From the NCBI GenBank assembly GCA_903904765.1, contig CAIVEA010000235.1, positions 1 to 6,535 of the forward strand: a DNA stretch of 6,535 bases, given 5' to 3'. This DNA comes from an uncultured Chloroflexota bacterium. Lineage in GTDB: Bacteria > Chloroflexota > Anaerolineae > Aggregatilineales > Phototrophicaceae. Below, piece after piece: positions 1-5,537 of this stretch (positions are counted from its first letter, which is position 1; each line of letters begins with the position of its first letter). Both the position numbers and the translations under genes were made by a program. The notes beneath the pieces are model-generated. The model was not told the DNA's origin. It ran no database searches and saw only the letters and a list, made by a program, of their open reading frames with translations.

Positions 1-103
1 CATCTACCAAACGCAGGCGGGTGGGCGCTGGCAGGTCACGGATGGCATCGCAGTATTTCATGCCGACCAATCCGAATTTGAGTCTGTCGGTTGCACAAAC
101 TAC
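1..103 (+). repeat. Direct repeat copy 1 (coding, flanks the transporter gene)
   Basis: Bases 1-103 match 1516-1618 with 11 mismatches, about 89 percent identity, and the first 42 bases are identical. The copy is cut by the window edge, so the repeat may extend further left. The similarity stops just before the stop codon of the encoded C-terminus. No terminal inverted repeats accompany it, so it reads as a duplicated gene end rather than an insertion sequence boundary. Confidence 0.9.
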
Positions 104-112
104 CAGCGCTGA
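2..112 (+). CDS. C-terminal end of an unrecognised protein (5' part outside window)
   Basis: The frame beginning at base 2 is open to a TGA at 110-112 and encodes 36 residues, starting IYQTQAGGRWQV and ending GCTNYQR. I do not recognise the family. It is accepted as coding because a second copy near 1517-1627 encodes 31 identical residues out of 34 aligned, and 8 of the 11 base differences are at third codon positions. That is the pattern expected under selection on the protein. It ends 49 bp before the transporter start on the same strand, so the two may be co-transcribed. The beginning, and thus the function, lies left of the window. The pattern of a Trp followed about 21 residues later by a Cys near the C-terminus faintly resembles the tail of the transporter that follows, so this could be the end of a paralogous transporter. 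That is inference. Confidence 0.6.
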   Translation: MYQTQAGGRWQVTDGIAVFHADQSEFESVGCTNYQR

Positions 113-147
113 GCCGATTCATTTCACCGTCAATCAGTCTCACTTGG

Positions 148-153
148 TAAAGG
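148..153 (+). promoter_or_regulatory. Ribosome binding site deciding the transporter start
   Basis: TAAAGG lies 8 bases before the ATG at 162. Earlier in-frame ATGs at 21 (via GTG-context sequence) and 42 lie inside the preceding gene end and lack such a site. The hydrophobic first helix begins directly after the start at 162. Confidence 0.6.
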
Positions 154-161
154 TATCCAAA

Positions 162-1454
162 ATGCCAAACGGCTATCGTGCAGTGGGTTACGGACTAATC
201 GCATCTGTACTATGGGGTGTCATACCCATCACCTCAAGATTAATTTGGGACACATCACATAGCTTACTCATCTTGAATTCCGTATTGAGTGCGCTCATCG
301 TGGGTGGCCTCATCTATGGTCGCCGTATCCATTTTCGCAAACTGACCCGACATGAATTGTTGCTGCTTATCGGAATCGGCTTATCGTTTGGTGTTTTCAC
401 AAGCGTAAACAATATACTGTCTCAACGCATTACCCTTGATAGTATGCTATTTGCATCCTATCTGCTGCCCCTCCCGTTTGGTGTCATCATTTATCTGGCA
501 TCAGGTAAATGGACACCTATTTTTCAGGTGATTGGTCTAGGAATTGCCGGAGTAGGAGCTTACCTGTTGCTCAACCAACTGAGCAATATCAACTTCACAG
601 AGCATTCTTTCGGCATTAGCGTATTGATTGCCATCATACCACTGGCATTGGGAAGCTATGCCGTTATGGTGAATCATGTCGCCCCACACATTAATCCGCT
701 GCTGGCAACCTTTGCCGCACTGGTTGGTTCTGCGATAGGGTTGGCAGTCAGTCTCGACCCAACACTCGTACCGCCAACGAATAGCCTATCCATAATGGTG
801 ATCCTGCTCTGTGGATTACAAATCGTTCTTCAATCTGTAGCGGTTTGGTTTTGGTCTCGCGCTTTGATGATTGGTCAGCCTACAGCTATGATGGTGACAT
901 GGCCGATACAGATTGCCGTTAGCACAGTTGTCGGATATATCCTGCTCAATGAACAGTTACCAGATACTACATTCCTTGGTGCGACACTTGTCATAGCCGG
1001 AGCATTGATTAGCCCAATTCTCGTCCCCCTTAAACCGTTACACATCACTCAGGATTTACGCACAACGCGGCTACTGGGCAGCAGTTTGCTAGTTCTTATC
1101 AGTGCCATGCTGTTTTTCTTGCCCCTCTTGGCATCCTCCCCCTTATTTCAGGTTAACATCCCCTCCTTGCAGATGCCTGCGGAGGCACAAGAACAAGTAT
1201 TTCAGGGTGGCTACACTATTCTTTCAAGCCAACAATCATCTGCTCCCCAGAATCTTCGCTGGGGCTTAGGCCTGAGCAATCGGGATTATGAAGAAGTGTG
1301 GTGTGTAACCGCACAGAACGCTTTGGGAACAAGTGGGTTACTGGTGGTGCGTAGAGGGCGTCTCTGGTCGATTGTGTATCCTGAAAACGTACCACCGGGT
1401 AATACTCCCGATGTTTTTCTCAGCCTGAATTGCCAATTCGGTGCTGGAAGGTAA
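162..1454 (+). CDS. EamA/DMT-family transporter with extra TM helix and C-terminal soluble tail
   Basis: The 430-residue product is an integral membrane protein of the drug/metabolite transporter (DMT, EamA) superfamily. These are inner-membrane carriers of small metabolites, and the substrate cannot be read here. About ten hydrophobic segments form two five-helix halves: roughly residues 9-25, 34-52, 66-82, 95-113, 121-137, then 150-170, 178-197, 209-231, 245-262 and 271-288. Family hallmarks are VLWG in helix 1 and the NEQLPDTTFLGATLVIAGALI-like end of the second half. Unusually, an eleventh helix (304-325) is followed by about 100 mostly polar residues containing WCVTAQN and LVVRRGRLWSIVY. 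Typical family members end after helix 10, at about 300 residues. The start at 162 was chosen because upstream bases encode the preceding gene's C-terminus and an RBS sits 8 bases before it. The gene is clearly less GC-rich than its neighbours and is flanked by copies of one repeat, which suggests acquisition or duplication. Confidence 0.85.
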   Translation: MPNGYRAVGYGLIASVLWGVIPITSRLIWDTSHSLLILNSVLSALIVGGLIYGRRIHFRKLTRHELLLLIGIGLSFGVFTSVNNILSQRITLDSMLFASYLLPLPFGVIIYLASGKWTPIFQVIGLGIAGVGAYLLLNQLSNINFTEHSFGISVLIAIIPLALGSYAVMVNHVAPHINPLLATFAALVGSAIGLAVSLDPTLVPPTNSLSIMVILLCGLQIVLQSVAVWFWSRALMIGQPTAMMVTWPIQIAVSTVVGYILLNEQLPDTTFLGATLVIAGALISPILVPLKPLHITQDLRTTRLLGSSLLVLISAMLFFLPLLASSPLFQVNIPSLQMPAEAQEQVFQGGYTILSSQQSSAPQNLRWGLGLSNRDYEEVWCVTAQNALGTSGLLVVRRGRLWSIVYPENVPPGNTPDVFLSLNCQFGAGR

Positions 1455-1465
1455 TCTCCATCTGA

Positions 1466-1627
1466 GGGTGGTCAACTGTTGCAGACGATGGCAACCGCCC
1501 ACTACGGAGCTTCCTCATCTACCAAACGCAGGCGGGTGGGCGCTGGCAGGTCACGGACGGCATTGCGGTCTTTCAGAACGACCAATCCGAGTTTAAATCT
1601 GTCGGCTGCACAAACTACGAACCATAA
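1466..1627 (+). pseudogene. Start-less remnant: second copy of the unrecognised C-terminus
   Basis: After an in-frame TGA at 1463-1465 the frame is open to a TAA at 1625-1627 and ends IYQTQAGGRWQV...SVGCTNYEP. From 1517 it matches the gene end at 2-103 at 31 of 34 residues. There is no ATG, GTG or TTG in the open stretch, so it cannot be translated alone by normal rules and is best read as the 3' remnant of a gene. The 17 codons before the repeat (VADDGNRPLRSFL region) may be an older continuation of the same protein or random open sequence. It sits 11 bp after the transporter stop and ends 22 bp before the end of the convergent lipoprotein gene. Mostly silent differences indicate that it diverged while still functional, or that the other copy did. 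Confidence 0.55.
1516..1618 (+). repeat. Direct repeat copy 2
   Basis: This is the partner of bases 1-103, at an offset of 1515. The first 42 bases are identical, with 11 mismatches spread over the remaining 61. Similarity is lost immediately after the TAC codon at 1616-1618. Upstream of 1516 comparison is impossible because copy 1 is cut by the window edge. Confidence 0.9.
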
Positions 1628-1649
1628 CCTACTTCGTGCTGCGGAGGCT

Positions 1650-3976
1650 TCACCCCAGCGTGGGTGCGCCGTCAATCGTGCCAGCCAGCCAACCGATTAC
1701 GCCGTCCGCCGATTGCACCTGCCACCAGCGGTAGCCCTCGGCCTCCACCGGCCCCGCCAGAATCGCTACATACTCACCTGCTGTCAGCGGGGCGCGCACT
1801 ACGTCGGAGCCTGTCCCCGGCGCGGCCCGCAGGTTGAGCTGCACCACCAGCACTTGGAGCTGCTGCCCGCAATCACCCCTTCCGGCAGCGCGAAGGTCGG
1901 CACAGGTGTTTCCACCACGCCCACCGGAGCCATCGGCGCTACGGGTTGGCCTTCCGGCGGCGCACCATTCACCCAGTTGACCGGATGCCCCGGCGCAACC
2001 TGTCCGGTGATCTCGGTCACATTTCCAGCGCGGTTGGCGATGAACTGCCGCCCGTTGGCCTGTACGAACACCGCATTCCCCGCAGGACTCCACTCCACCC
2101 GTTCGGGGAAGCTGTCGCCAATCGGGGCGGTCAGCGCGTTCCCGAAGGCATCGTACAGCGCCAGCGGTTGCGCCGGGCCGCCATCACCGCCCGGTGCGCC
2201 CAGCGCCAGAATCGCGCCGTCCGCCGCCTGCCGCCCGAAGCCCATCCACAACCCGAATGCCCGCGCATCCAGCACTACTTCTTGAAAACCGCCGTCGCGC
2301 CCGATCCAACCGAGGAACACATGCCCATCCGTCGAACGTCCGCTGACGAGGATGCGCCCGCCATCCAGCGACCATGCGCCGTACTCGTAGCGATGCACAG
2401 GCGGGCGGGTGTCGCGGAAATGCTCATCCCCCGTCAACGGCAGCACGATCAATCCGGCGCGGCCTTCTTCCGGCAGATTCACGCGCACCAACAGCGCGTC
2501 CGAAGCGGGCGACCATTCCAGCCCGACGCTCTGCCAGAAGTTGGGATCAAACGGGTTGAGGACGATGCCGCAACCGGGCGGACAGTCCACCAACAACTGC
2601 ACCGGCGCGGTGGCTCCCGGTTGGAACACCCACACGCCATCCTTCGGTTGCTTGCCGCCGGCCACGATAAACGCCAGCCATTGACCATTTGGCGACCAGC
2701 GTGCCGCCGACACATAGGCATCGTTCTGGTCGCGGTTGAGCGCGATGAATTGCGAGAAGGGCGACACGTCGGGACGACTCGCGCCGCTGCCGTTCACGCC
2801 GGTGATATACAGGTTGCCGCTGGTATCCGTCGTCACATACTCGTCCGGGTTGACCGGATTGCGCTCGAACAACGTGGTAGCGATGTCCGGCAGCAGCGTG
2901 AATCCGGTCACGCTGCCATCGGCGCTCAGCGAATACGACAGCGAAGCGGGAACGCCCACGAACGGGTATAACGTCGGCGGTGCTTGAAAGATCAACGTGG
3001 GCGCAGCGATGATCGGCGCAAGAGTCACCCGCAACGCCACCGTCGGCTGCGGCGAAGGGGTGCTGGAGGGGAACAGCACCGGCGTGGTCTGGGCGGGTAT
3101 GGGCGTGAAAATGCCTAAGTCAGCCACCGTTGCCTGCGCGGTGATGAACGTCGGCGTGGCATCCAGCGTGGGCGGCAACGTCGGAATGATGATCGTGATA
3201 GACGGCGCTTGTGTAGCAATCATCGGCGCGGGTGTAGCCGTATTGAACAACGCCAGTTCGTCAGCGGTCAACGTGCGCGTCGGGCTGGGCAGCGGACGCG
3301 GGGTATTGCTCGGTGTGGCGCTCGGCGTTGGGCTGACCGAAGGGGTGATCGTCGCCGTCGGCGTGTGGGTGGGAATGATCGGCAGCGGAGTCACGGTGGG
3401 CGGTAACGGTGTCGCCGTTGCGGTCGGTGGCACAGGTGTGGCACTCGGTGTGCTGGTCGCGGTGGGTATTCGGGAGGACGTGACCGTTGCCGTCAACGTT
3501 GGGCGCGGGGTACTGGTCGCGGTGACAGTGGGCGTAGCACTGGGCGTAACGGTCGCCGTCAGCGTCGGGATGCGACTCGGCGTGCTGGTCGGCGTAAATG
3601 ATGGCGTACTTGTTAAGGTCGCTGTCGGTGTGCGCGATGCCGTAACGGTCGCTGTCGGTGTGCGCGATGCCGTAACGGTCGCTGTGCGTGTTGGGCGTGC
3701 TGTACGTGTTGCTGTGGCGGTTAGCGTGGGGGATGCTGTCACCGTCACTGATGGTGTGATGGTGGGCGGAACAGGACTAGCGGTGATAGTGCTGGTTTCG
3801 GTGGCGGTGGGCAACAGCGCCAGCGGCGTAGGAACGTGCGTCGGGCTGGCGGTGATCTGTGGAACAACCGTCGGTGTGCGTGTGGGGGCAACCGTTGGCG
3901 TGGGCGCTGGAACCGATAGATTGCATCCGGCGAGCAACAGGGCTATCCAGATCACGCAGCTACGGCGCAGCATCAT
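1650..3976 (-). CDS. Secreted lipoprotein: Thr/Pro stalk, WD40/TolB-like propeller, SH3b domain (frameshifted)
   Basis: The product is an exported lipoprotein, probably anchored outside the membrane. Residues 1-18 form a signal peptide ending in the lipobox LAGC, with the lipidated Cys at 18. Residues about 24-335 are a Thr/Pro/Ser-rich, low-complexity stalk. Residues about 340-665 carry propeller-blade signatures: RWSPNGQWLAF (426), EWSPASDALLV (488), WSLDGGRILV (535) and EWSPAGNAVFV (628). The frame as written stops at 1799 after 725 residues. Its last 21 residues (SSSKCWWCSST...) look out of frame, while a neighbouring frame from about 1865 to the TGA at 1650-1652 gives 71 residues including LQVLVVQLNLRAAPGT and GYRWWQVQSADGVIGWLAG, a clear bacterial SH3 domain. 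Restoring one base gives 775 residues. SH3b domains commonly bind peptidoglycan, so a cell-wall-associated sensor or scaffold is inferred. Start: two adjacent ATGs. The second, at 3973-3971, has the better RBS spacing (6 bases, against 3). Confidence 0.85.
1865..1870 (-). other. Frameshift site within the lipoprotein gene
   Basis: Read on the minus strand, GCGGGC at 1870-1865 is where the propeller frame (...ALPEGVIAG) must pass to the SH3b frame (QQLQVLVVQ...). One missing base, for example a G lost from a GGGG run, explains it exactly and yields GCG GGG CAG CAG. It may be a real inactivating mutation, a sequencing or assembly error in a G run, or less likely recoding. No canonical slippery heptamer is present. 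Confidence 0.8.
3617..3685 (-). repeat. 30-bp tandem repeat in the Thr/Pro stalk
   Basis: An exact 30-bp unit is present 2.3 times over 69 bp. It encodes the 10-residue repeat TATVTASRTP twice in the stalk (residues about 99-120 of the lipoprotein). The unit is a multiple of three, so copy-number change would lengthen or shorten the stalk without breaking the frame. The surrounding stalk (about 2990-3900) holds many degenerate versions of the same Thr/Pro codons. Confidence 0.9.
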
Positions 3977-3979
3977 TCG

Positions 3980-3984
3980 CTCCC
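3980..3984 (-). promoter_or_regulatory. Ribosome binding site of the lipoprotein gene
   Basis: On the minus strand GGGAG precedes two consecutive ATGs, 3 bases before the first (3976) and 6 bases before the second (3973). The spacing favours the second ATG as the real start. The difference is one residue. Confidence 0.6.
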
Positions 3985-4008
3985 GTTCGTTTCAGTCCAG
4001 ATGTATTC

Positions 4009-4037
4009 ATTATAAGTATAAGAAGGGCGGCTGTTCT
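4009..4037 (-). promoter_or_regulatory. Sigma70-type promoter of the lipoprotein gene
   Basis: On the minus strand a perfect TATAAT (4014-4009) lies 17 bases downstream of AGAACA (4037-4032), which matches the -35 consensus at 3 of 6 positions. Transcription would start near 4002, giving a leader of about 25 bases with the RBS inside it. Confidence 0.55.
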
Positions 4038-4096
4038 GTGCGAACAATGCTGACCTGCGCTTGGCCTCCGCATCCCCTGTGTGGTTGGGTTATCGC

Positions 4097-4106
4097 TTAT
4101 CGCAAG
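4097..4106 (+). repeat. TTATCGCAAG element, copy 1
   Basis: The same 10-mer recurs at 4238-4247 (+) and, inverted, at 4563-4572. All three lie in the same divergent intergenic region, outside the dense array. Its role is unknown. Confidence 0.5.
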
Positions 4107-4237
4107 CCTGTCCGGGGGTGTTGGGTTTTCGCATAAAGGGTTATGGGGGGGAGGATTGTTCAAATGAAAATAGTAGGTGTAGTAGGGGTGTTCAAACTGT
4201 CGAAAACTTTCCGAACGCCTGTGCGGTTGCGGGATAT

Positions 4238-4247
4238 TTATCGCAAG
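4238..4247 (+). repeat. TTATCGCAAG element, copy 2
   Basis: Identical to 4097-4106. It lies within an imperfect inverted repeat whose outer arms are GGGATAT (4231-4237) and ATATCCC (4269-4275). Confidence 0.5.
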
Positions 4248-4320
4248 AATGCGCTGCGAAGGGCTTGTATATCCCTGCTTATTCCAAAAAAGGGCGTTCC
4301 GGTGGGATTTTTCCCTCAAA

Positions 4321-4348
4321 AGTTATGAACAGTCCCCTGTTCATAACT
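4321..4348. repeat. Perfect 12-bp-arm inverted repeat
   Basis: AGTTATGAACAG (4321-4332) and its exact reverse complement (4337-4348) are separated by the 4 bases TCCC. No T-run follows on either side, so it is not an intrinsic terminator. Each arm is one type A site of the array, so it looks like a head-to-head binding site. Confidence 0.85.
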
Positions 4349-4502
4349 CGTGCTGTTGTCAACAGTTTCGACAGGCCGGGTGTTCATAACTCGCGCTACT
4401 CCCGCCATTTTCGACAGGCCGCCGTACTGCATTTCGACAATATGGGTAATGTTTTCAACAGTTATGCACGGTTTGGGTAATCTTTTCGACAGGTTATGAA
4501 CA
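4323..4502. repeat. Array of DnaA-box-like / iteron-like sites
   Basis: Eleven related 8- to 9-mers lie within 180 bp. Type A, TTATGAACA: 4323-4331 (+), 4338-4346 (-), 4381-4389 (-), 4494-4502 (+), and TTATGCACG at 4462-4470 (+). Type B, TTTTCGACA: 4408-4416 and 4483-4491 (+), with variants at 4356-4364 (TTGTCAACA), 4365-4373 (GTTTCGACA), 4431-4439 (ATTTCGACA) and 4452-4460 (TTTTCAACA). A twelfth, inverted copy of type B is at 4198-4206, and weaker TTTGAACA forms are nearby. Most are followed by G. Type A is one base from the DnaA box consensus TTATNCACA, and type B is two away. Neighbouring sites are often 9-11 bp apart, about one helical turn, so a protein could bind cooperatively along one face. 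The array could be a replication origin, plasmid-type iterons or a large operator. The sequence alone does not decide. Confidence 0.6.
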
Positions 4503-4504
4503 GG
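4444..4504 (+). repeat. 31-bp tandem module (GGGTAAT + type B + type A site)
   Basis: GGGTAAT begins at 4444 and again at 4475, 31 bp apart. Each copy is followed by a type B site (TTTTCAACAG, then TTTTCGACAG) and directly by a type A site (TTATGCACG, then TTATGAACAG). The two copies differ at a few bases and by one inserted G before the second type A site. A 31-bp period is close to three helical turns. Confidence 0.75.
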
Positions 4505-4562
4505 CGTATTTGCCAAATGCCTCCGCGTTTGGATGAAATTGGGTTATCTTCCCTCTTGCACA

Positions 4563-4572
4563 CTTGCGATAA
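4563..4572 (-). repeat. TTATCGCAAG element, inverted copy 3
   Basis: This is the reverse complement of the copies at 4097 and 4238. Here it forms part of a small hairpin, CACTT-GCGAT-AAGTG, at 4561-4575. Confidence 0.5.
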
Positions 4573-4680
4573 GTGCGTTTCGCCATTTTTTATCACAGGT
4601 CTATTTGGGATATGTTCTTGCGCTTTAACGCGGAATTTTCTACTCTCATGTGTAGCGATTCCCAATAATGGACTTCTTCA

Positions 4681-4686
4681 AAGGAG
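4681..4686 (+). promoter_or_regulatory. Strong ribosome binding site deciding the hydrolase start
   Basis: AAGGAG stands 5 bases before the ATG at 4692. An in-frame ATG at 4668 would put this site inside the coding region and has no such signal itself, so 4692 is preferred. Confidence 0.85.
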
Positions 4687-4691
4687 CTTTT

Positions 4692-5537
4692 ATGAATGCC
4701 GCTGCTGGATTGAAAGCGCAAATCGAAAGTACGCCGATTATCCCCAACAGCCTCGCGCTGTGGGGTTTGGGGCAGATGGGGCTGGCGATCAAAGGGCCGG
4801 ACGGTCTGCTGGTGATTGACCCCTGCCTGACCGATGTGGTGCGCGAACGCTTCGGGGATTTCTGGGTGCGCGGCTACCCGCCCCCCATGCAACCGGGCGA
4901 ACTGACGGGCGTGAGCTGCCTGATGGCTTCGCATGAGCATCTCGACCACTTCGACCCGACCACCCTCGGCCCCGCTGCTGCGGCCTCCCCCGCTGCCCGC
5001 ATGGTCGCGCCCGCGTGGTGCGCCGACCTGCTGCCGGAAGCCGGAATCAGCCCCGATCGCTTCCTCGTCCCGCCCGCGCTCCAGCCGATCACGCTGCCGG
5101 GGACGAGCGCCCGCCTGACGGCTGTCCCCGCCGCGCACTACGACCTGATTCACGACGAGCAGAAAGGCCACCGCTGGCTGGGCTATATCATCGAGTGGAA
5201 CGGCGTGACGGTGTACCATGCCGGCGACACCATCATCTATAAGGGCTATCTGGAGATGATGCGCGGCCTGCCCACACCGGATGTGGCGCTCATCCCGACC
5301 AATGGCCGCGACTGGTACCGCGAGGTGGACATCGGTGCGGTGGGCAACCTGATGCCGGAAGAAGCTGCCTATCTGGCGCGGGAACTGGGCTGGGGGATGG
5401 TCATCCTCGGTCACAATGATCTGTATCCCAACAACGCGATTCCGATGGCGAATCTGGCCGCCGCGATGGAGCGTTATGCCCCGCGCCAACGCTACAAGAT
5501 CATGCAACCGGGCGAACGGCTGTACGTGCTCAAGTGA
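4692..5537 (+). CDS. UlaG-like metallo-beta-lactamase-fold hydrolase
   Basis: The 281-residue protein belongs to the metal-dependent hydrolase branch of the metallo-beta-lactamase superfamily that includes UlaG (L-ascorbate-6-phosphate lactonase). It should be a soluble cytoplasmic enzyme, since no signal peptide is seen. Metal-ligand motifs are in the expected order: HEHLDHFD (81-88, the HxHxDH motif), a His at 149 in AVPAAHYD, HAGDT (176-180, Asp 179), and a last His at 241 in ILGHND. The N-terminal strand pair with IDPCLTD (42-48) is typical of the fold. Length and motif set look complete, so it is probably active. The substrate is unknown, and many relatives are annotated only as Zn-dependent hydrolases. 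Its stop codon overlaps the start of the glycosyltransferase (GTGA), implying translational coupling. It is not part of a visible ascorbate-utilisation operon, so the name ulaG is not used. Confidence 0.88.
   Translation: MNAAAGLKAQIESTPIIPNSLALWGLGQMGLAIKGPDGLLVIDPCLTDVVRERFGDFWVRGYPPPMQPGELTGVSCLMASHEHLDHFDPTTLGPAAAASPAARMVAPAWCADLLPEAGISPDRFLVPPALQPITLPGTSARLTAVPAAHYDLIHDEQKGHRWLGYIIEWNGVTVYHAGDTIIYKGYLEMMRGLPTPDVALIPTNGRDWYREVDIGAVGNLMPEEAAYLARELGWGMVILGHNDLYPNNAIPMANLAAAMERYAPRQRYKIMQPGERLYVLK

Larger units (their letters stand above)
3977..4691. other. Divergent intergenic region without a recognisable gene
   Basis: About 715 bp separate two genes transcribed away from each other. Open frames here (for example on the minus strand 3960-4319 and the plus strand 4061-4480) have no recognisable domains or convincing start signals, and base composition is visibly less GC-rich than in the flanking genes. 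The region contains the lipoprotein promoter at its left end, a dense array of TTWT(G/C)(A/G)ACAG-like sites in 4323-4502, three copies of TTATCGCAAG, several small inverted repeats (4231-4275, 4353-4365, 4561-4575), and the RBS of the hydrolase at its right end. I see no convincing promoter for the hydrolase. TTGCGC at 4618 with TACTCT at 4641 is the best but weak candidate. Confidence 0.7.

Noticed and set aside
1..1618. Transposon or insertion sequence bounded by direct repeats
   Set aside because: There is no transposase, no terminal inverted repeats and no short target-site duplication. The repeats diverge mainly at third codon positions, as paralogous coding sequence does.
1862..1870. 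Programmed -1 ribosomal frameshift
   Set aside because: The direction would fit, but no X XXY YYZ slippery heptamer or clear downstream structure is present. A lost G is simpler.
1479..2971. Plus-strand open frames at 1479-2285 and 1946-2971
   Set aside because: They lie opposite the propeller and SH3b coding sequence, are Arg/Pro/Ala/His-rich in the way antisense GC-rich frames are, and match no recognisable family. The first also crosses the gene remnant out of its conserved frame.
3617..3685. CRISPR-like repeat
   Set aside because: The 30-bp units are directly abutting with no spacers and are translated in frame inside the lipoprotein stalk.
2997..4136. Long plus-strand open frame rich in Val and Gly
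   Set aside because: It is the reverse reading of the Thr/Pro-rich stalk of the minus-strand lipoprotein. ACC/CCG-type codons on one strand give GTx/GGx on the other, and there is no domain, RBS or signal peptide.
4321..4348. Intrinsic terminator
   Set aside because: The stem is not GC-rich, no T-run follows on either strand, and it lies between divergent genes where no terminator is expected.
3960..4480. Open frames of 119 codons (minus, 3960-4319) and 139 codons (plus, 4061-4480) in the intergenic region
   Set aside because: There is no recognisable domain or plausible RBS, their composition is random-looking, and they overlap the promoter or the repeat array.
4618..4646. Promoter of the hydrolase gene (TTGCGC, 17 bp, TACTCT)
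   Set aside because: Each box matches its consensus at only about three of six positions, which is too weak to call.
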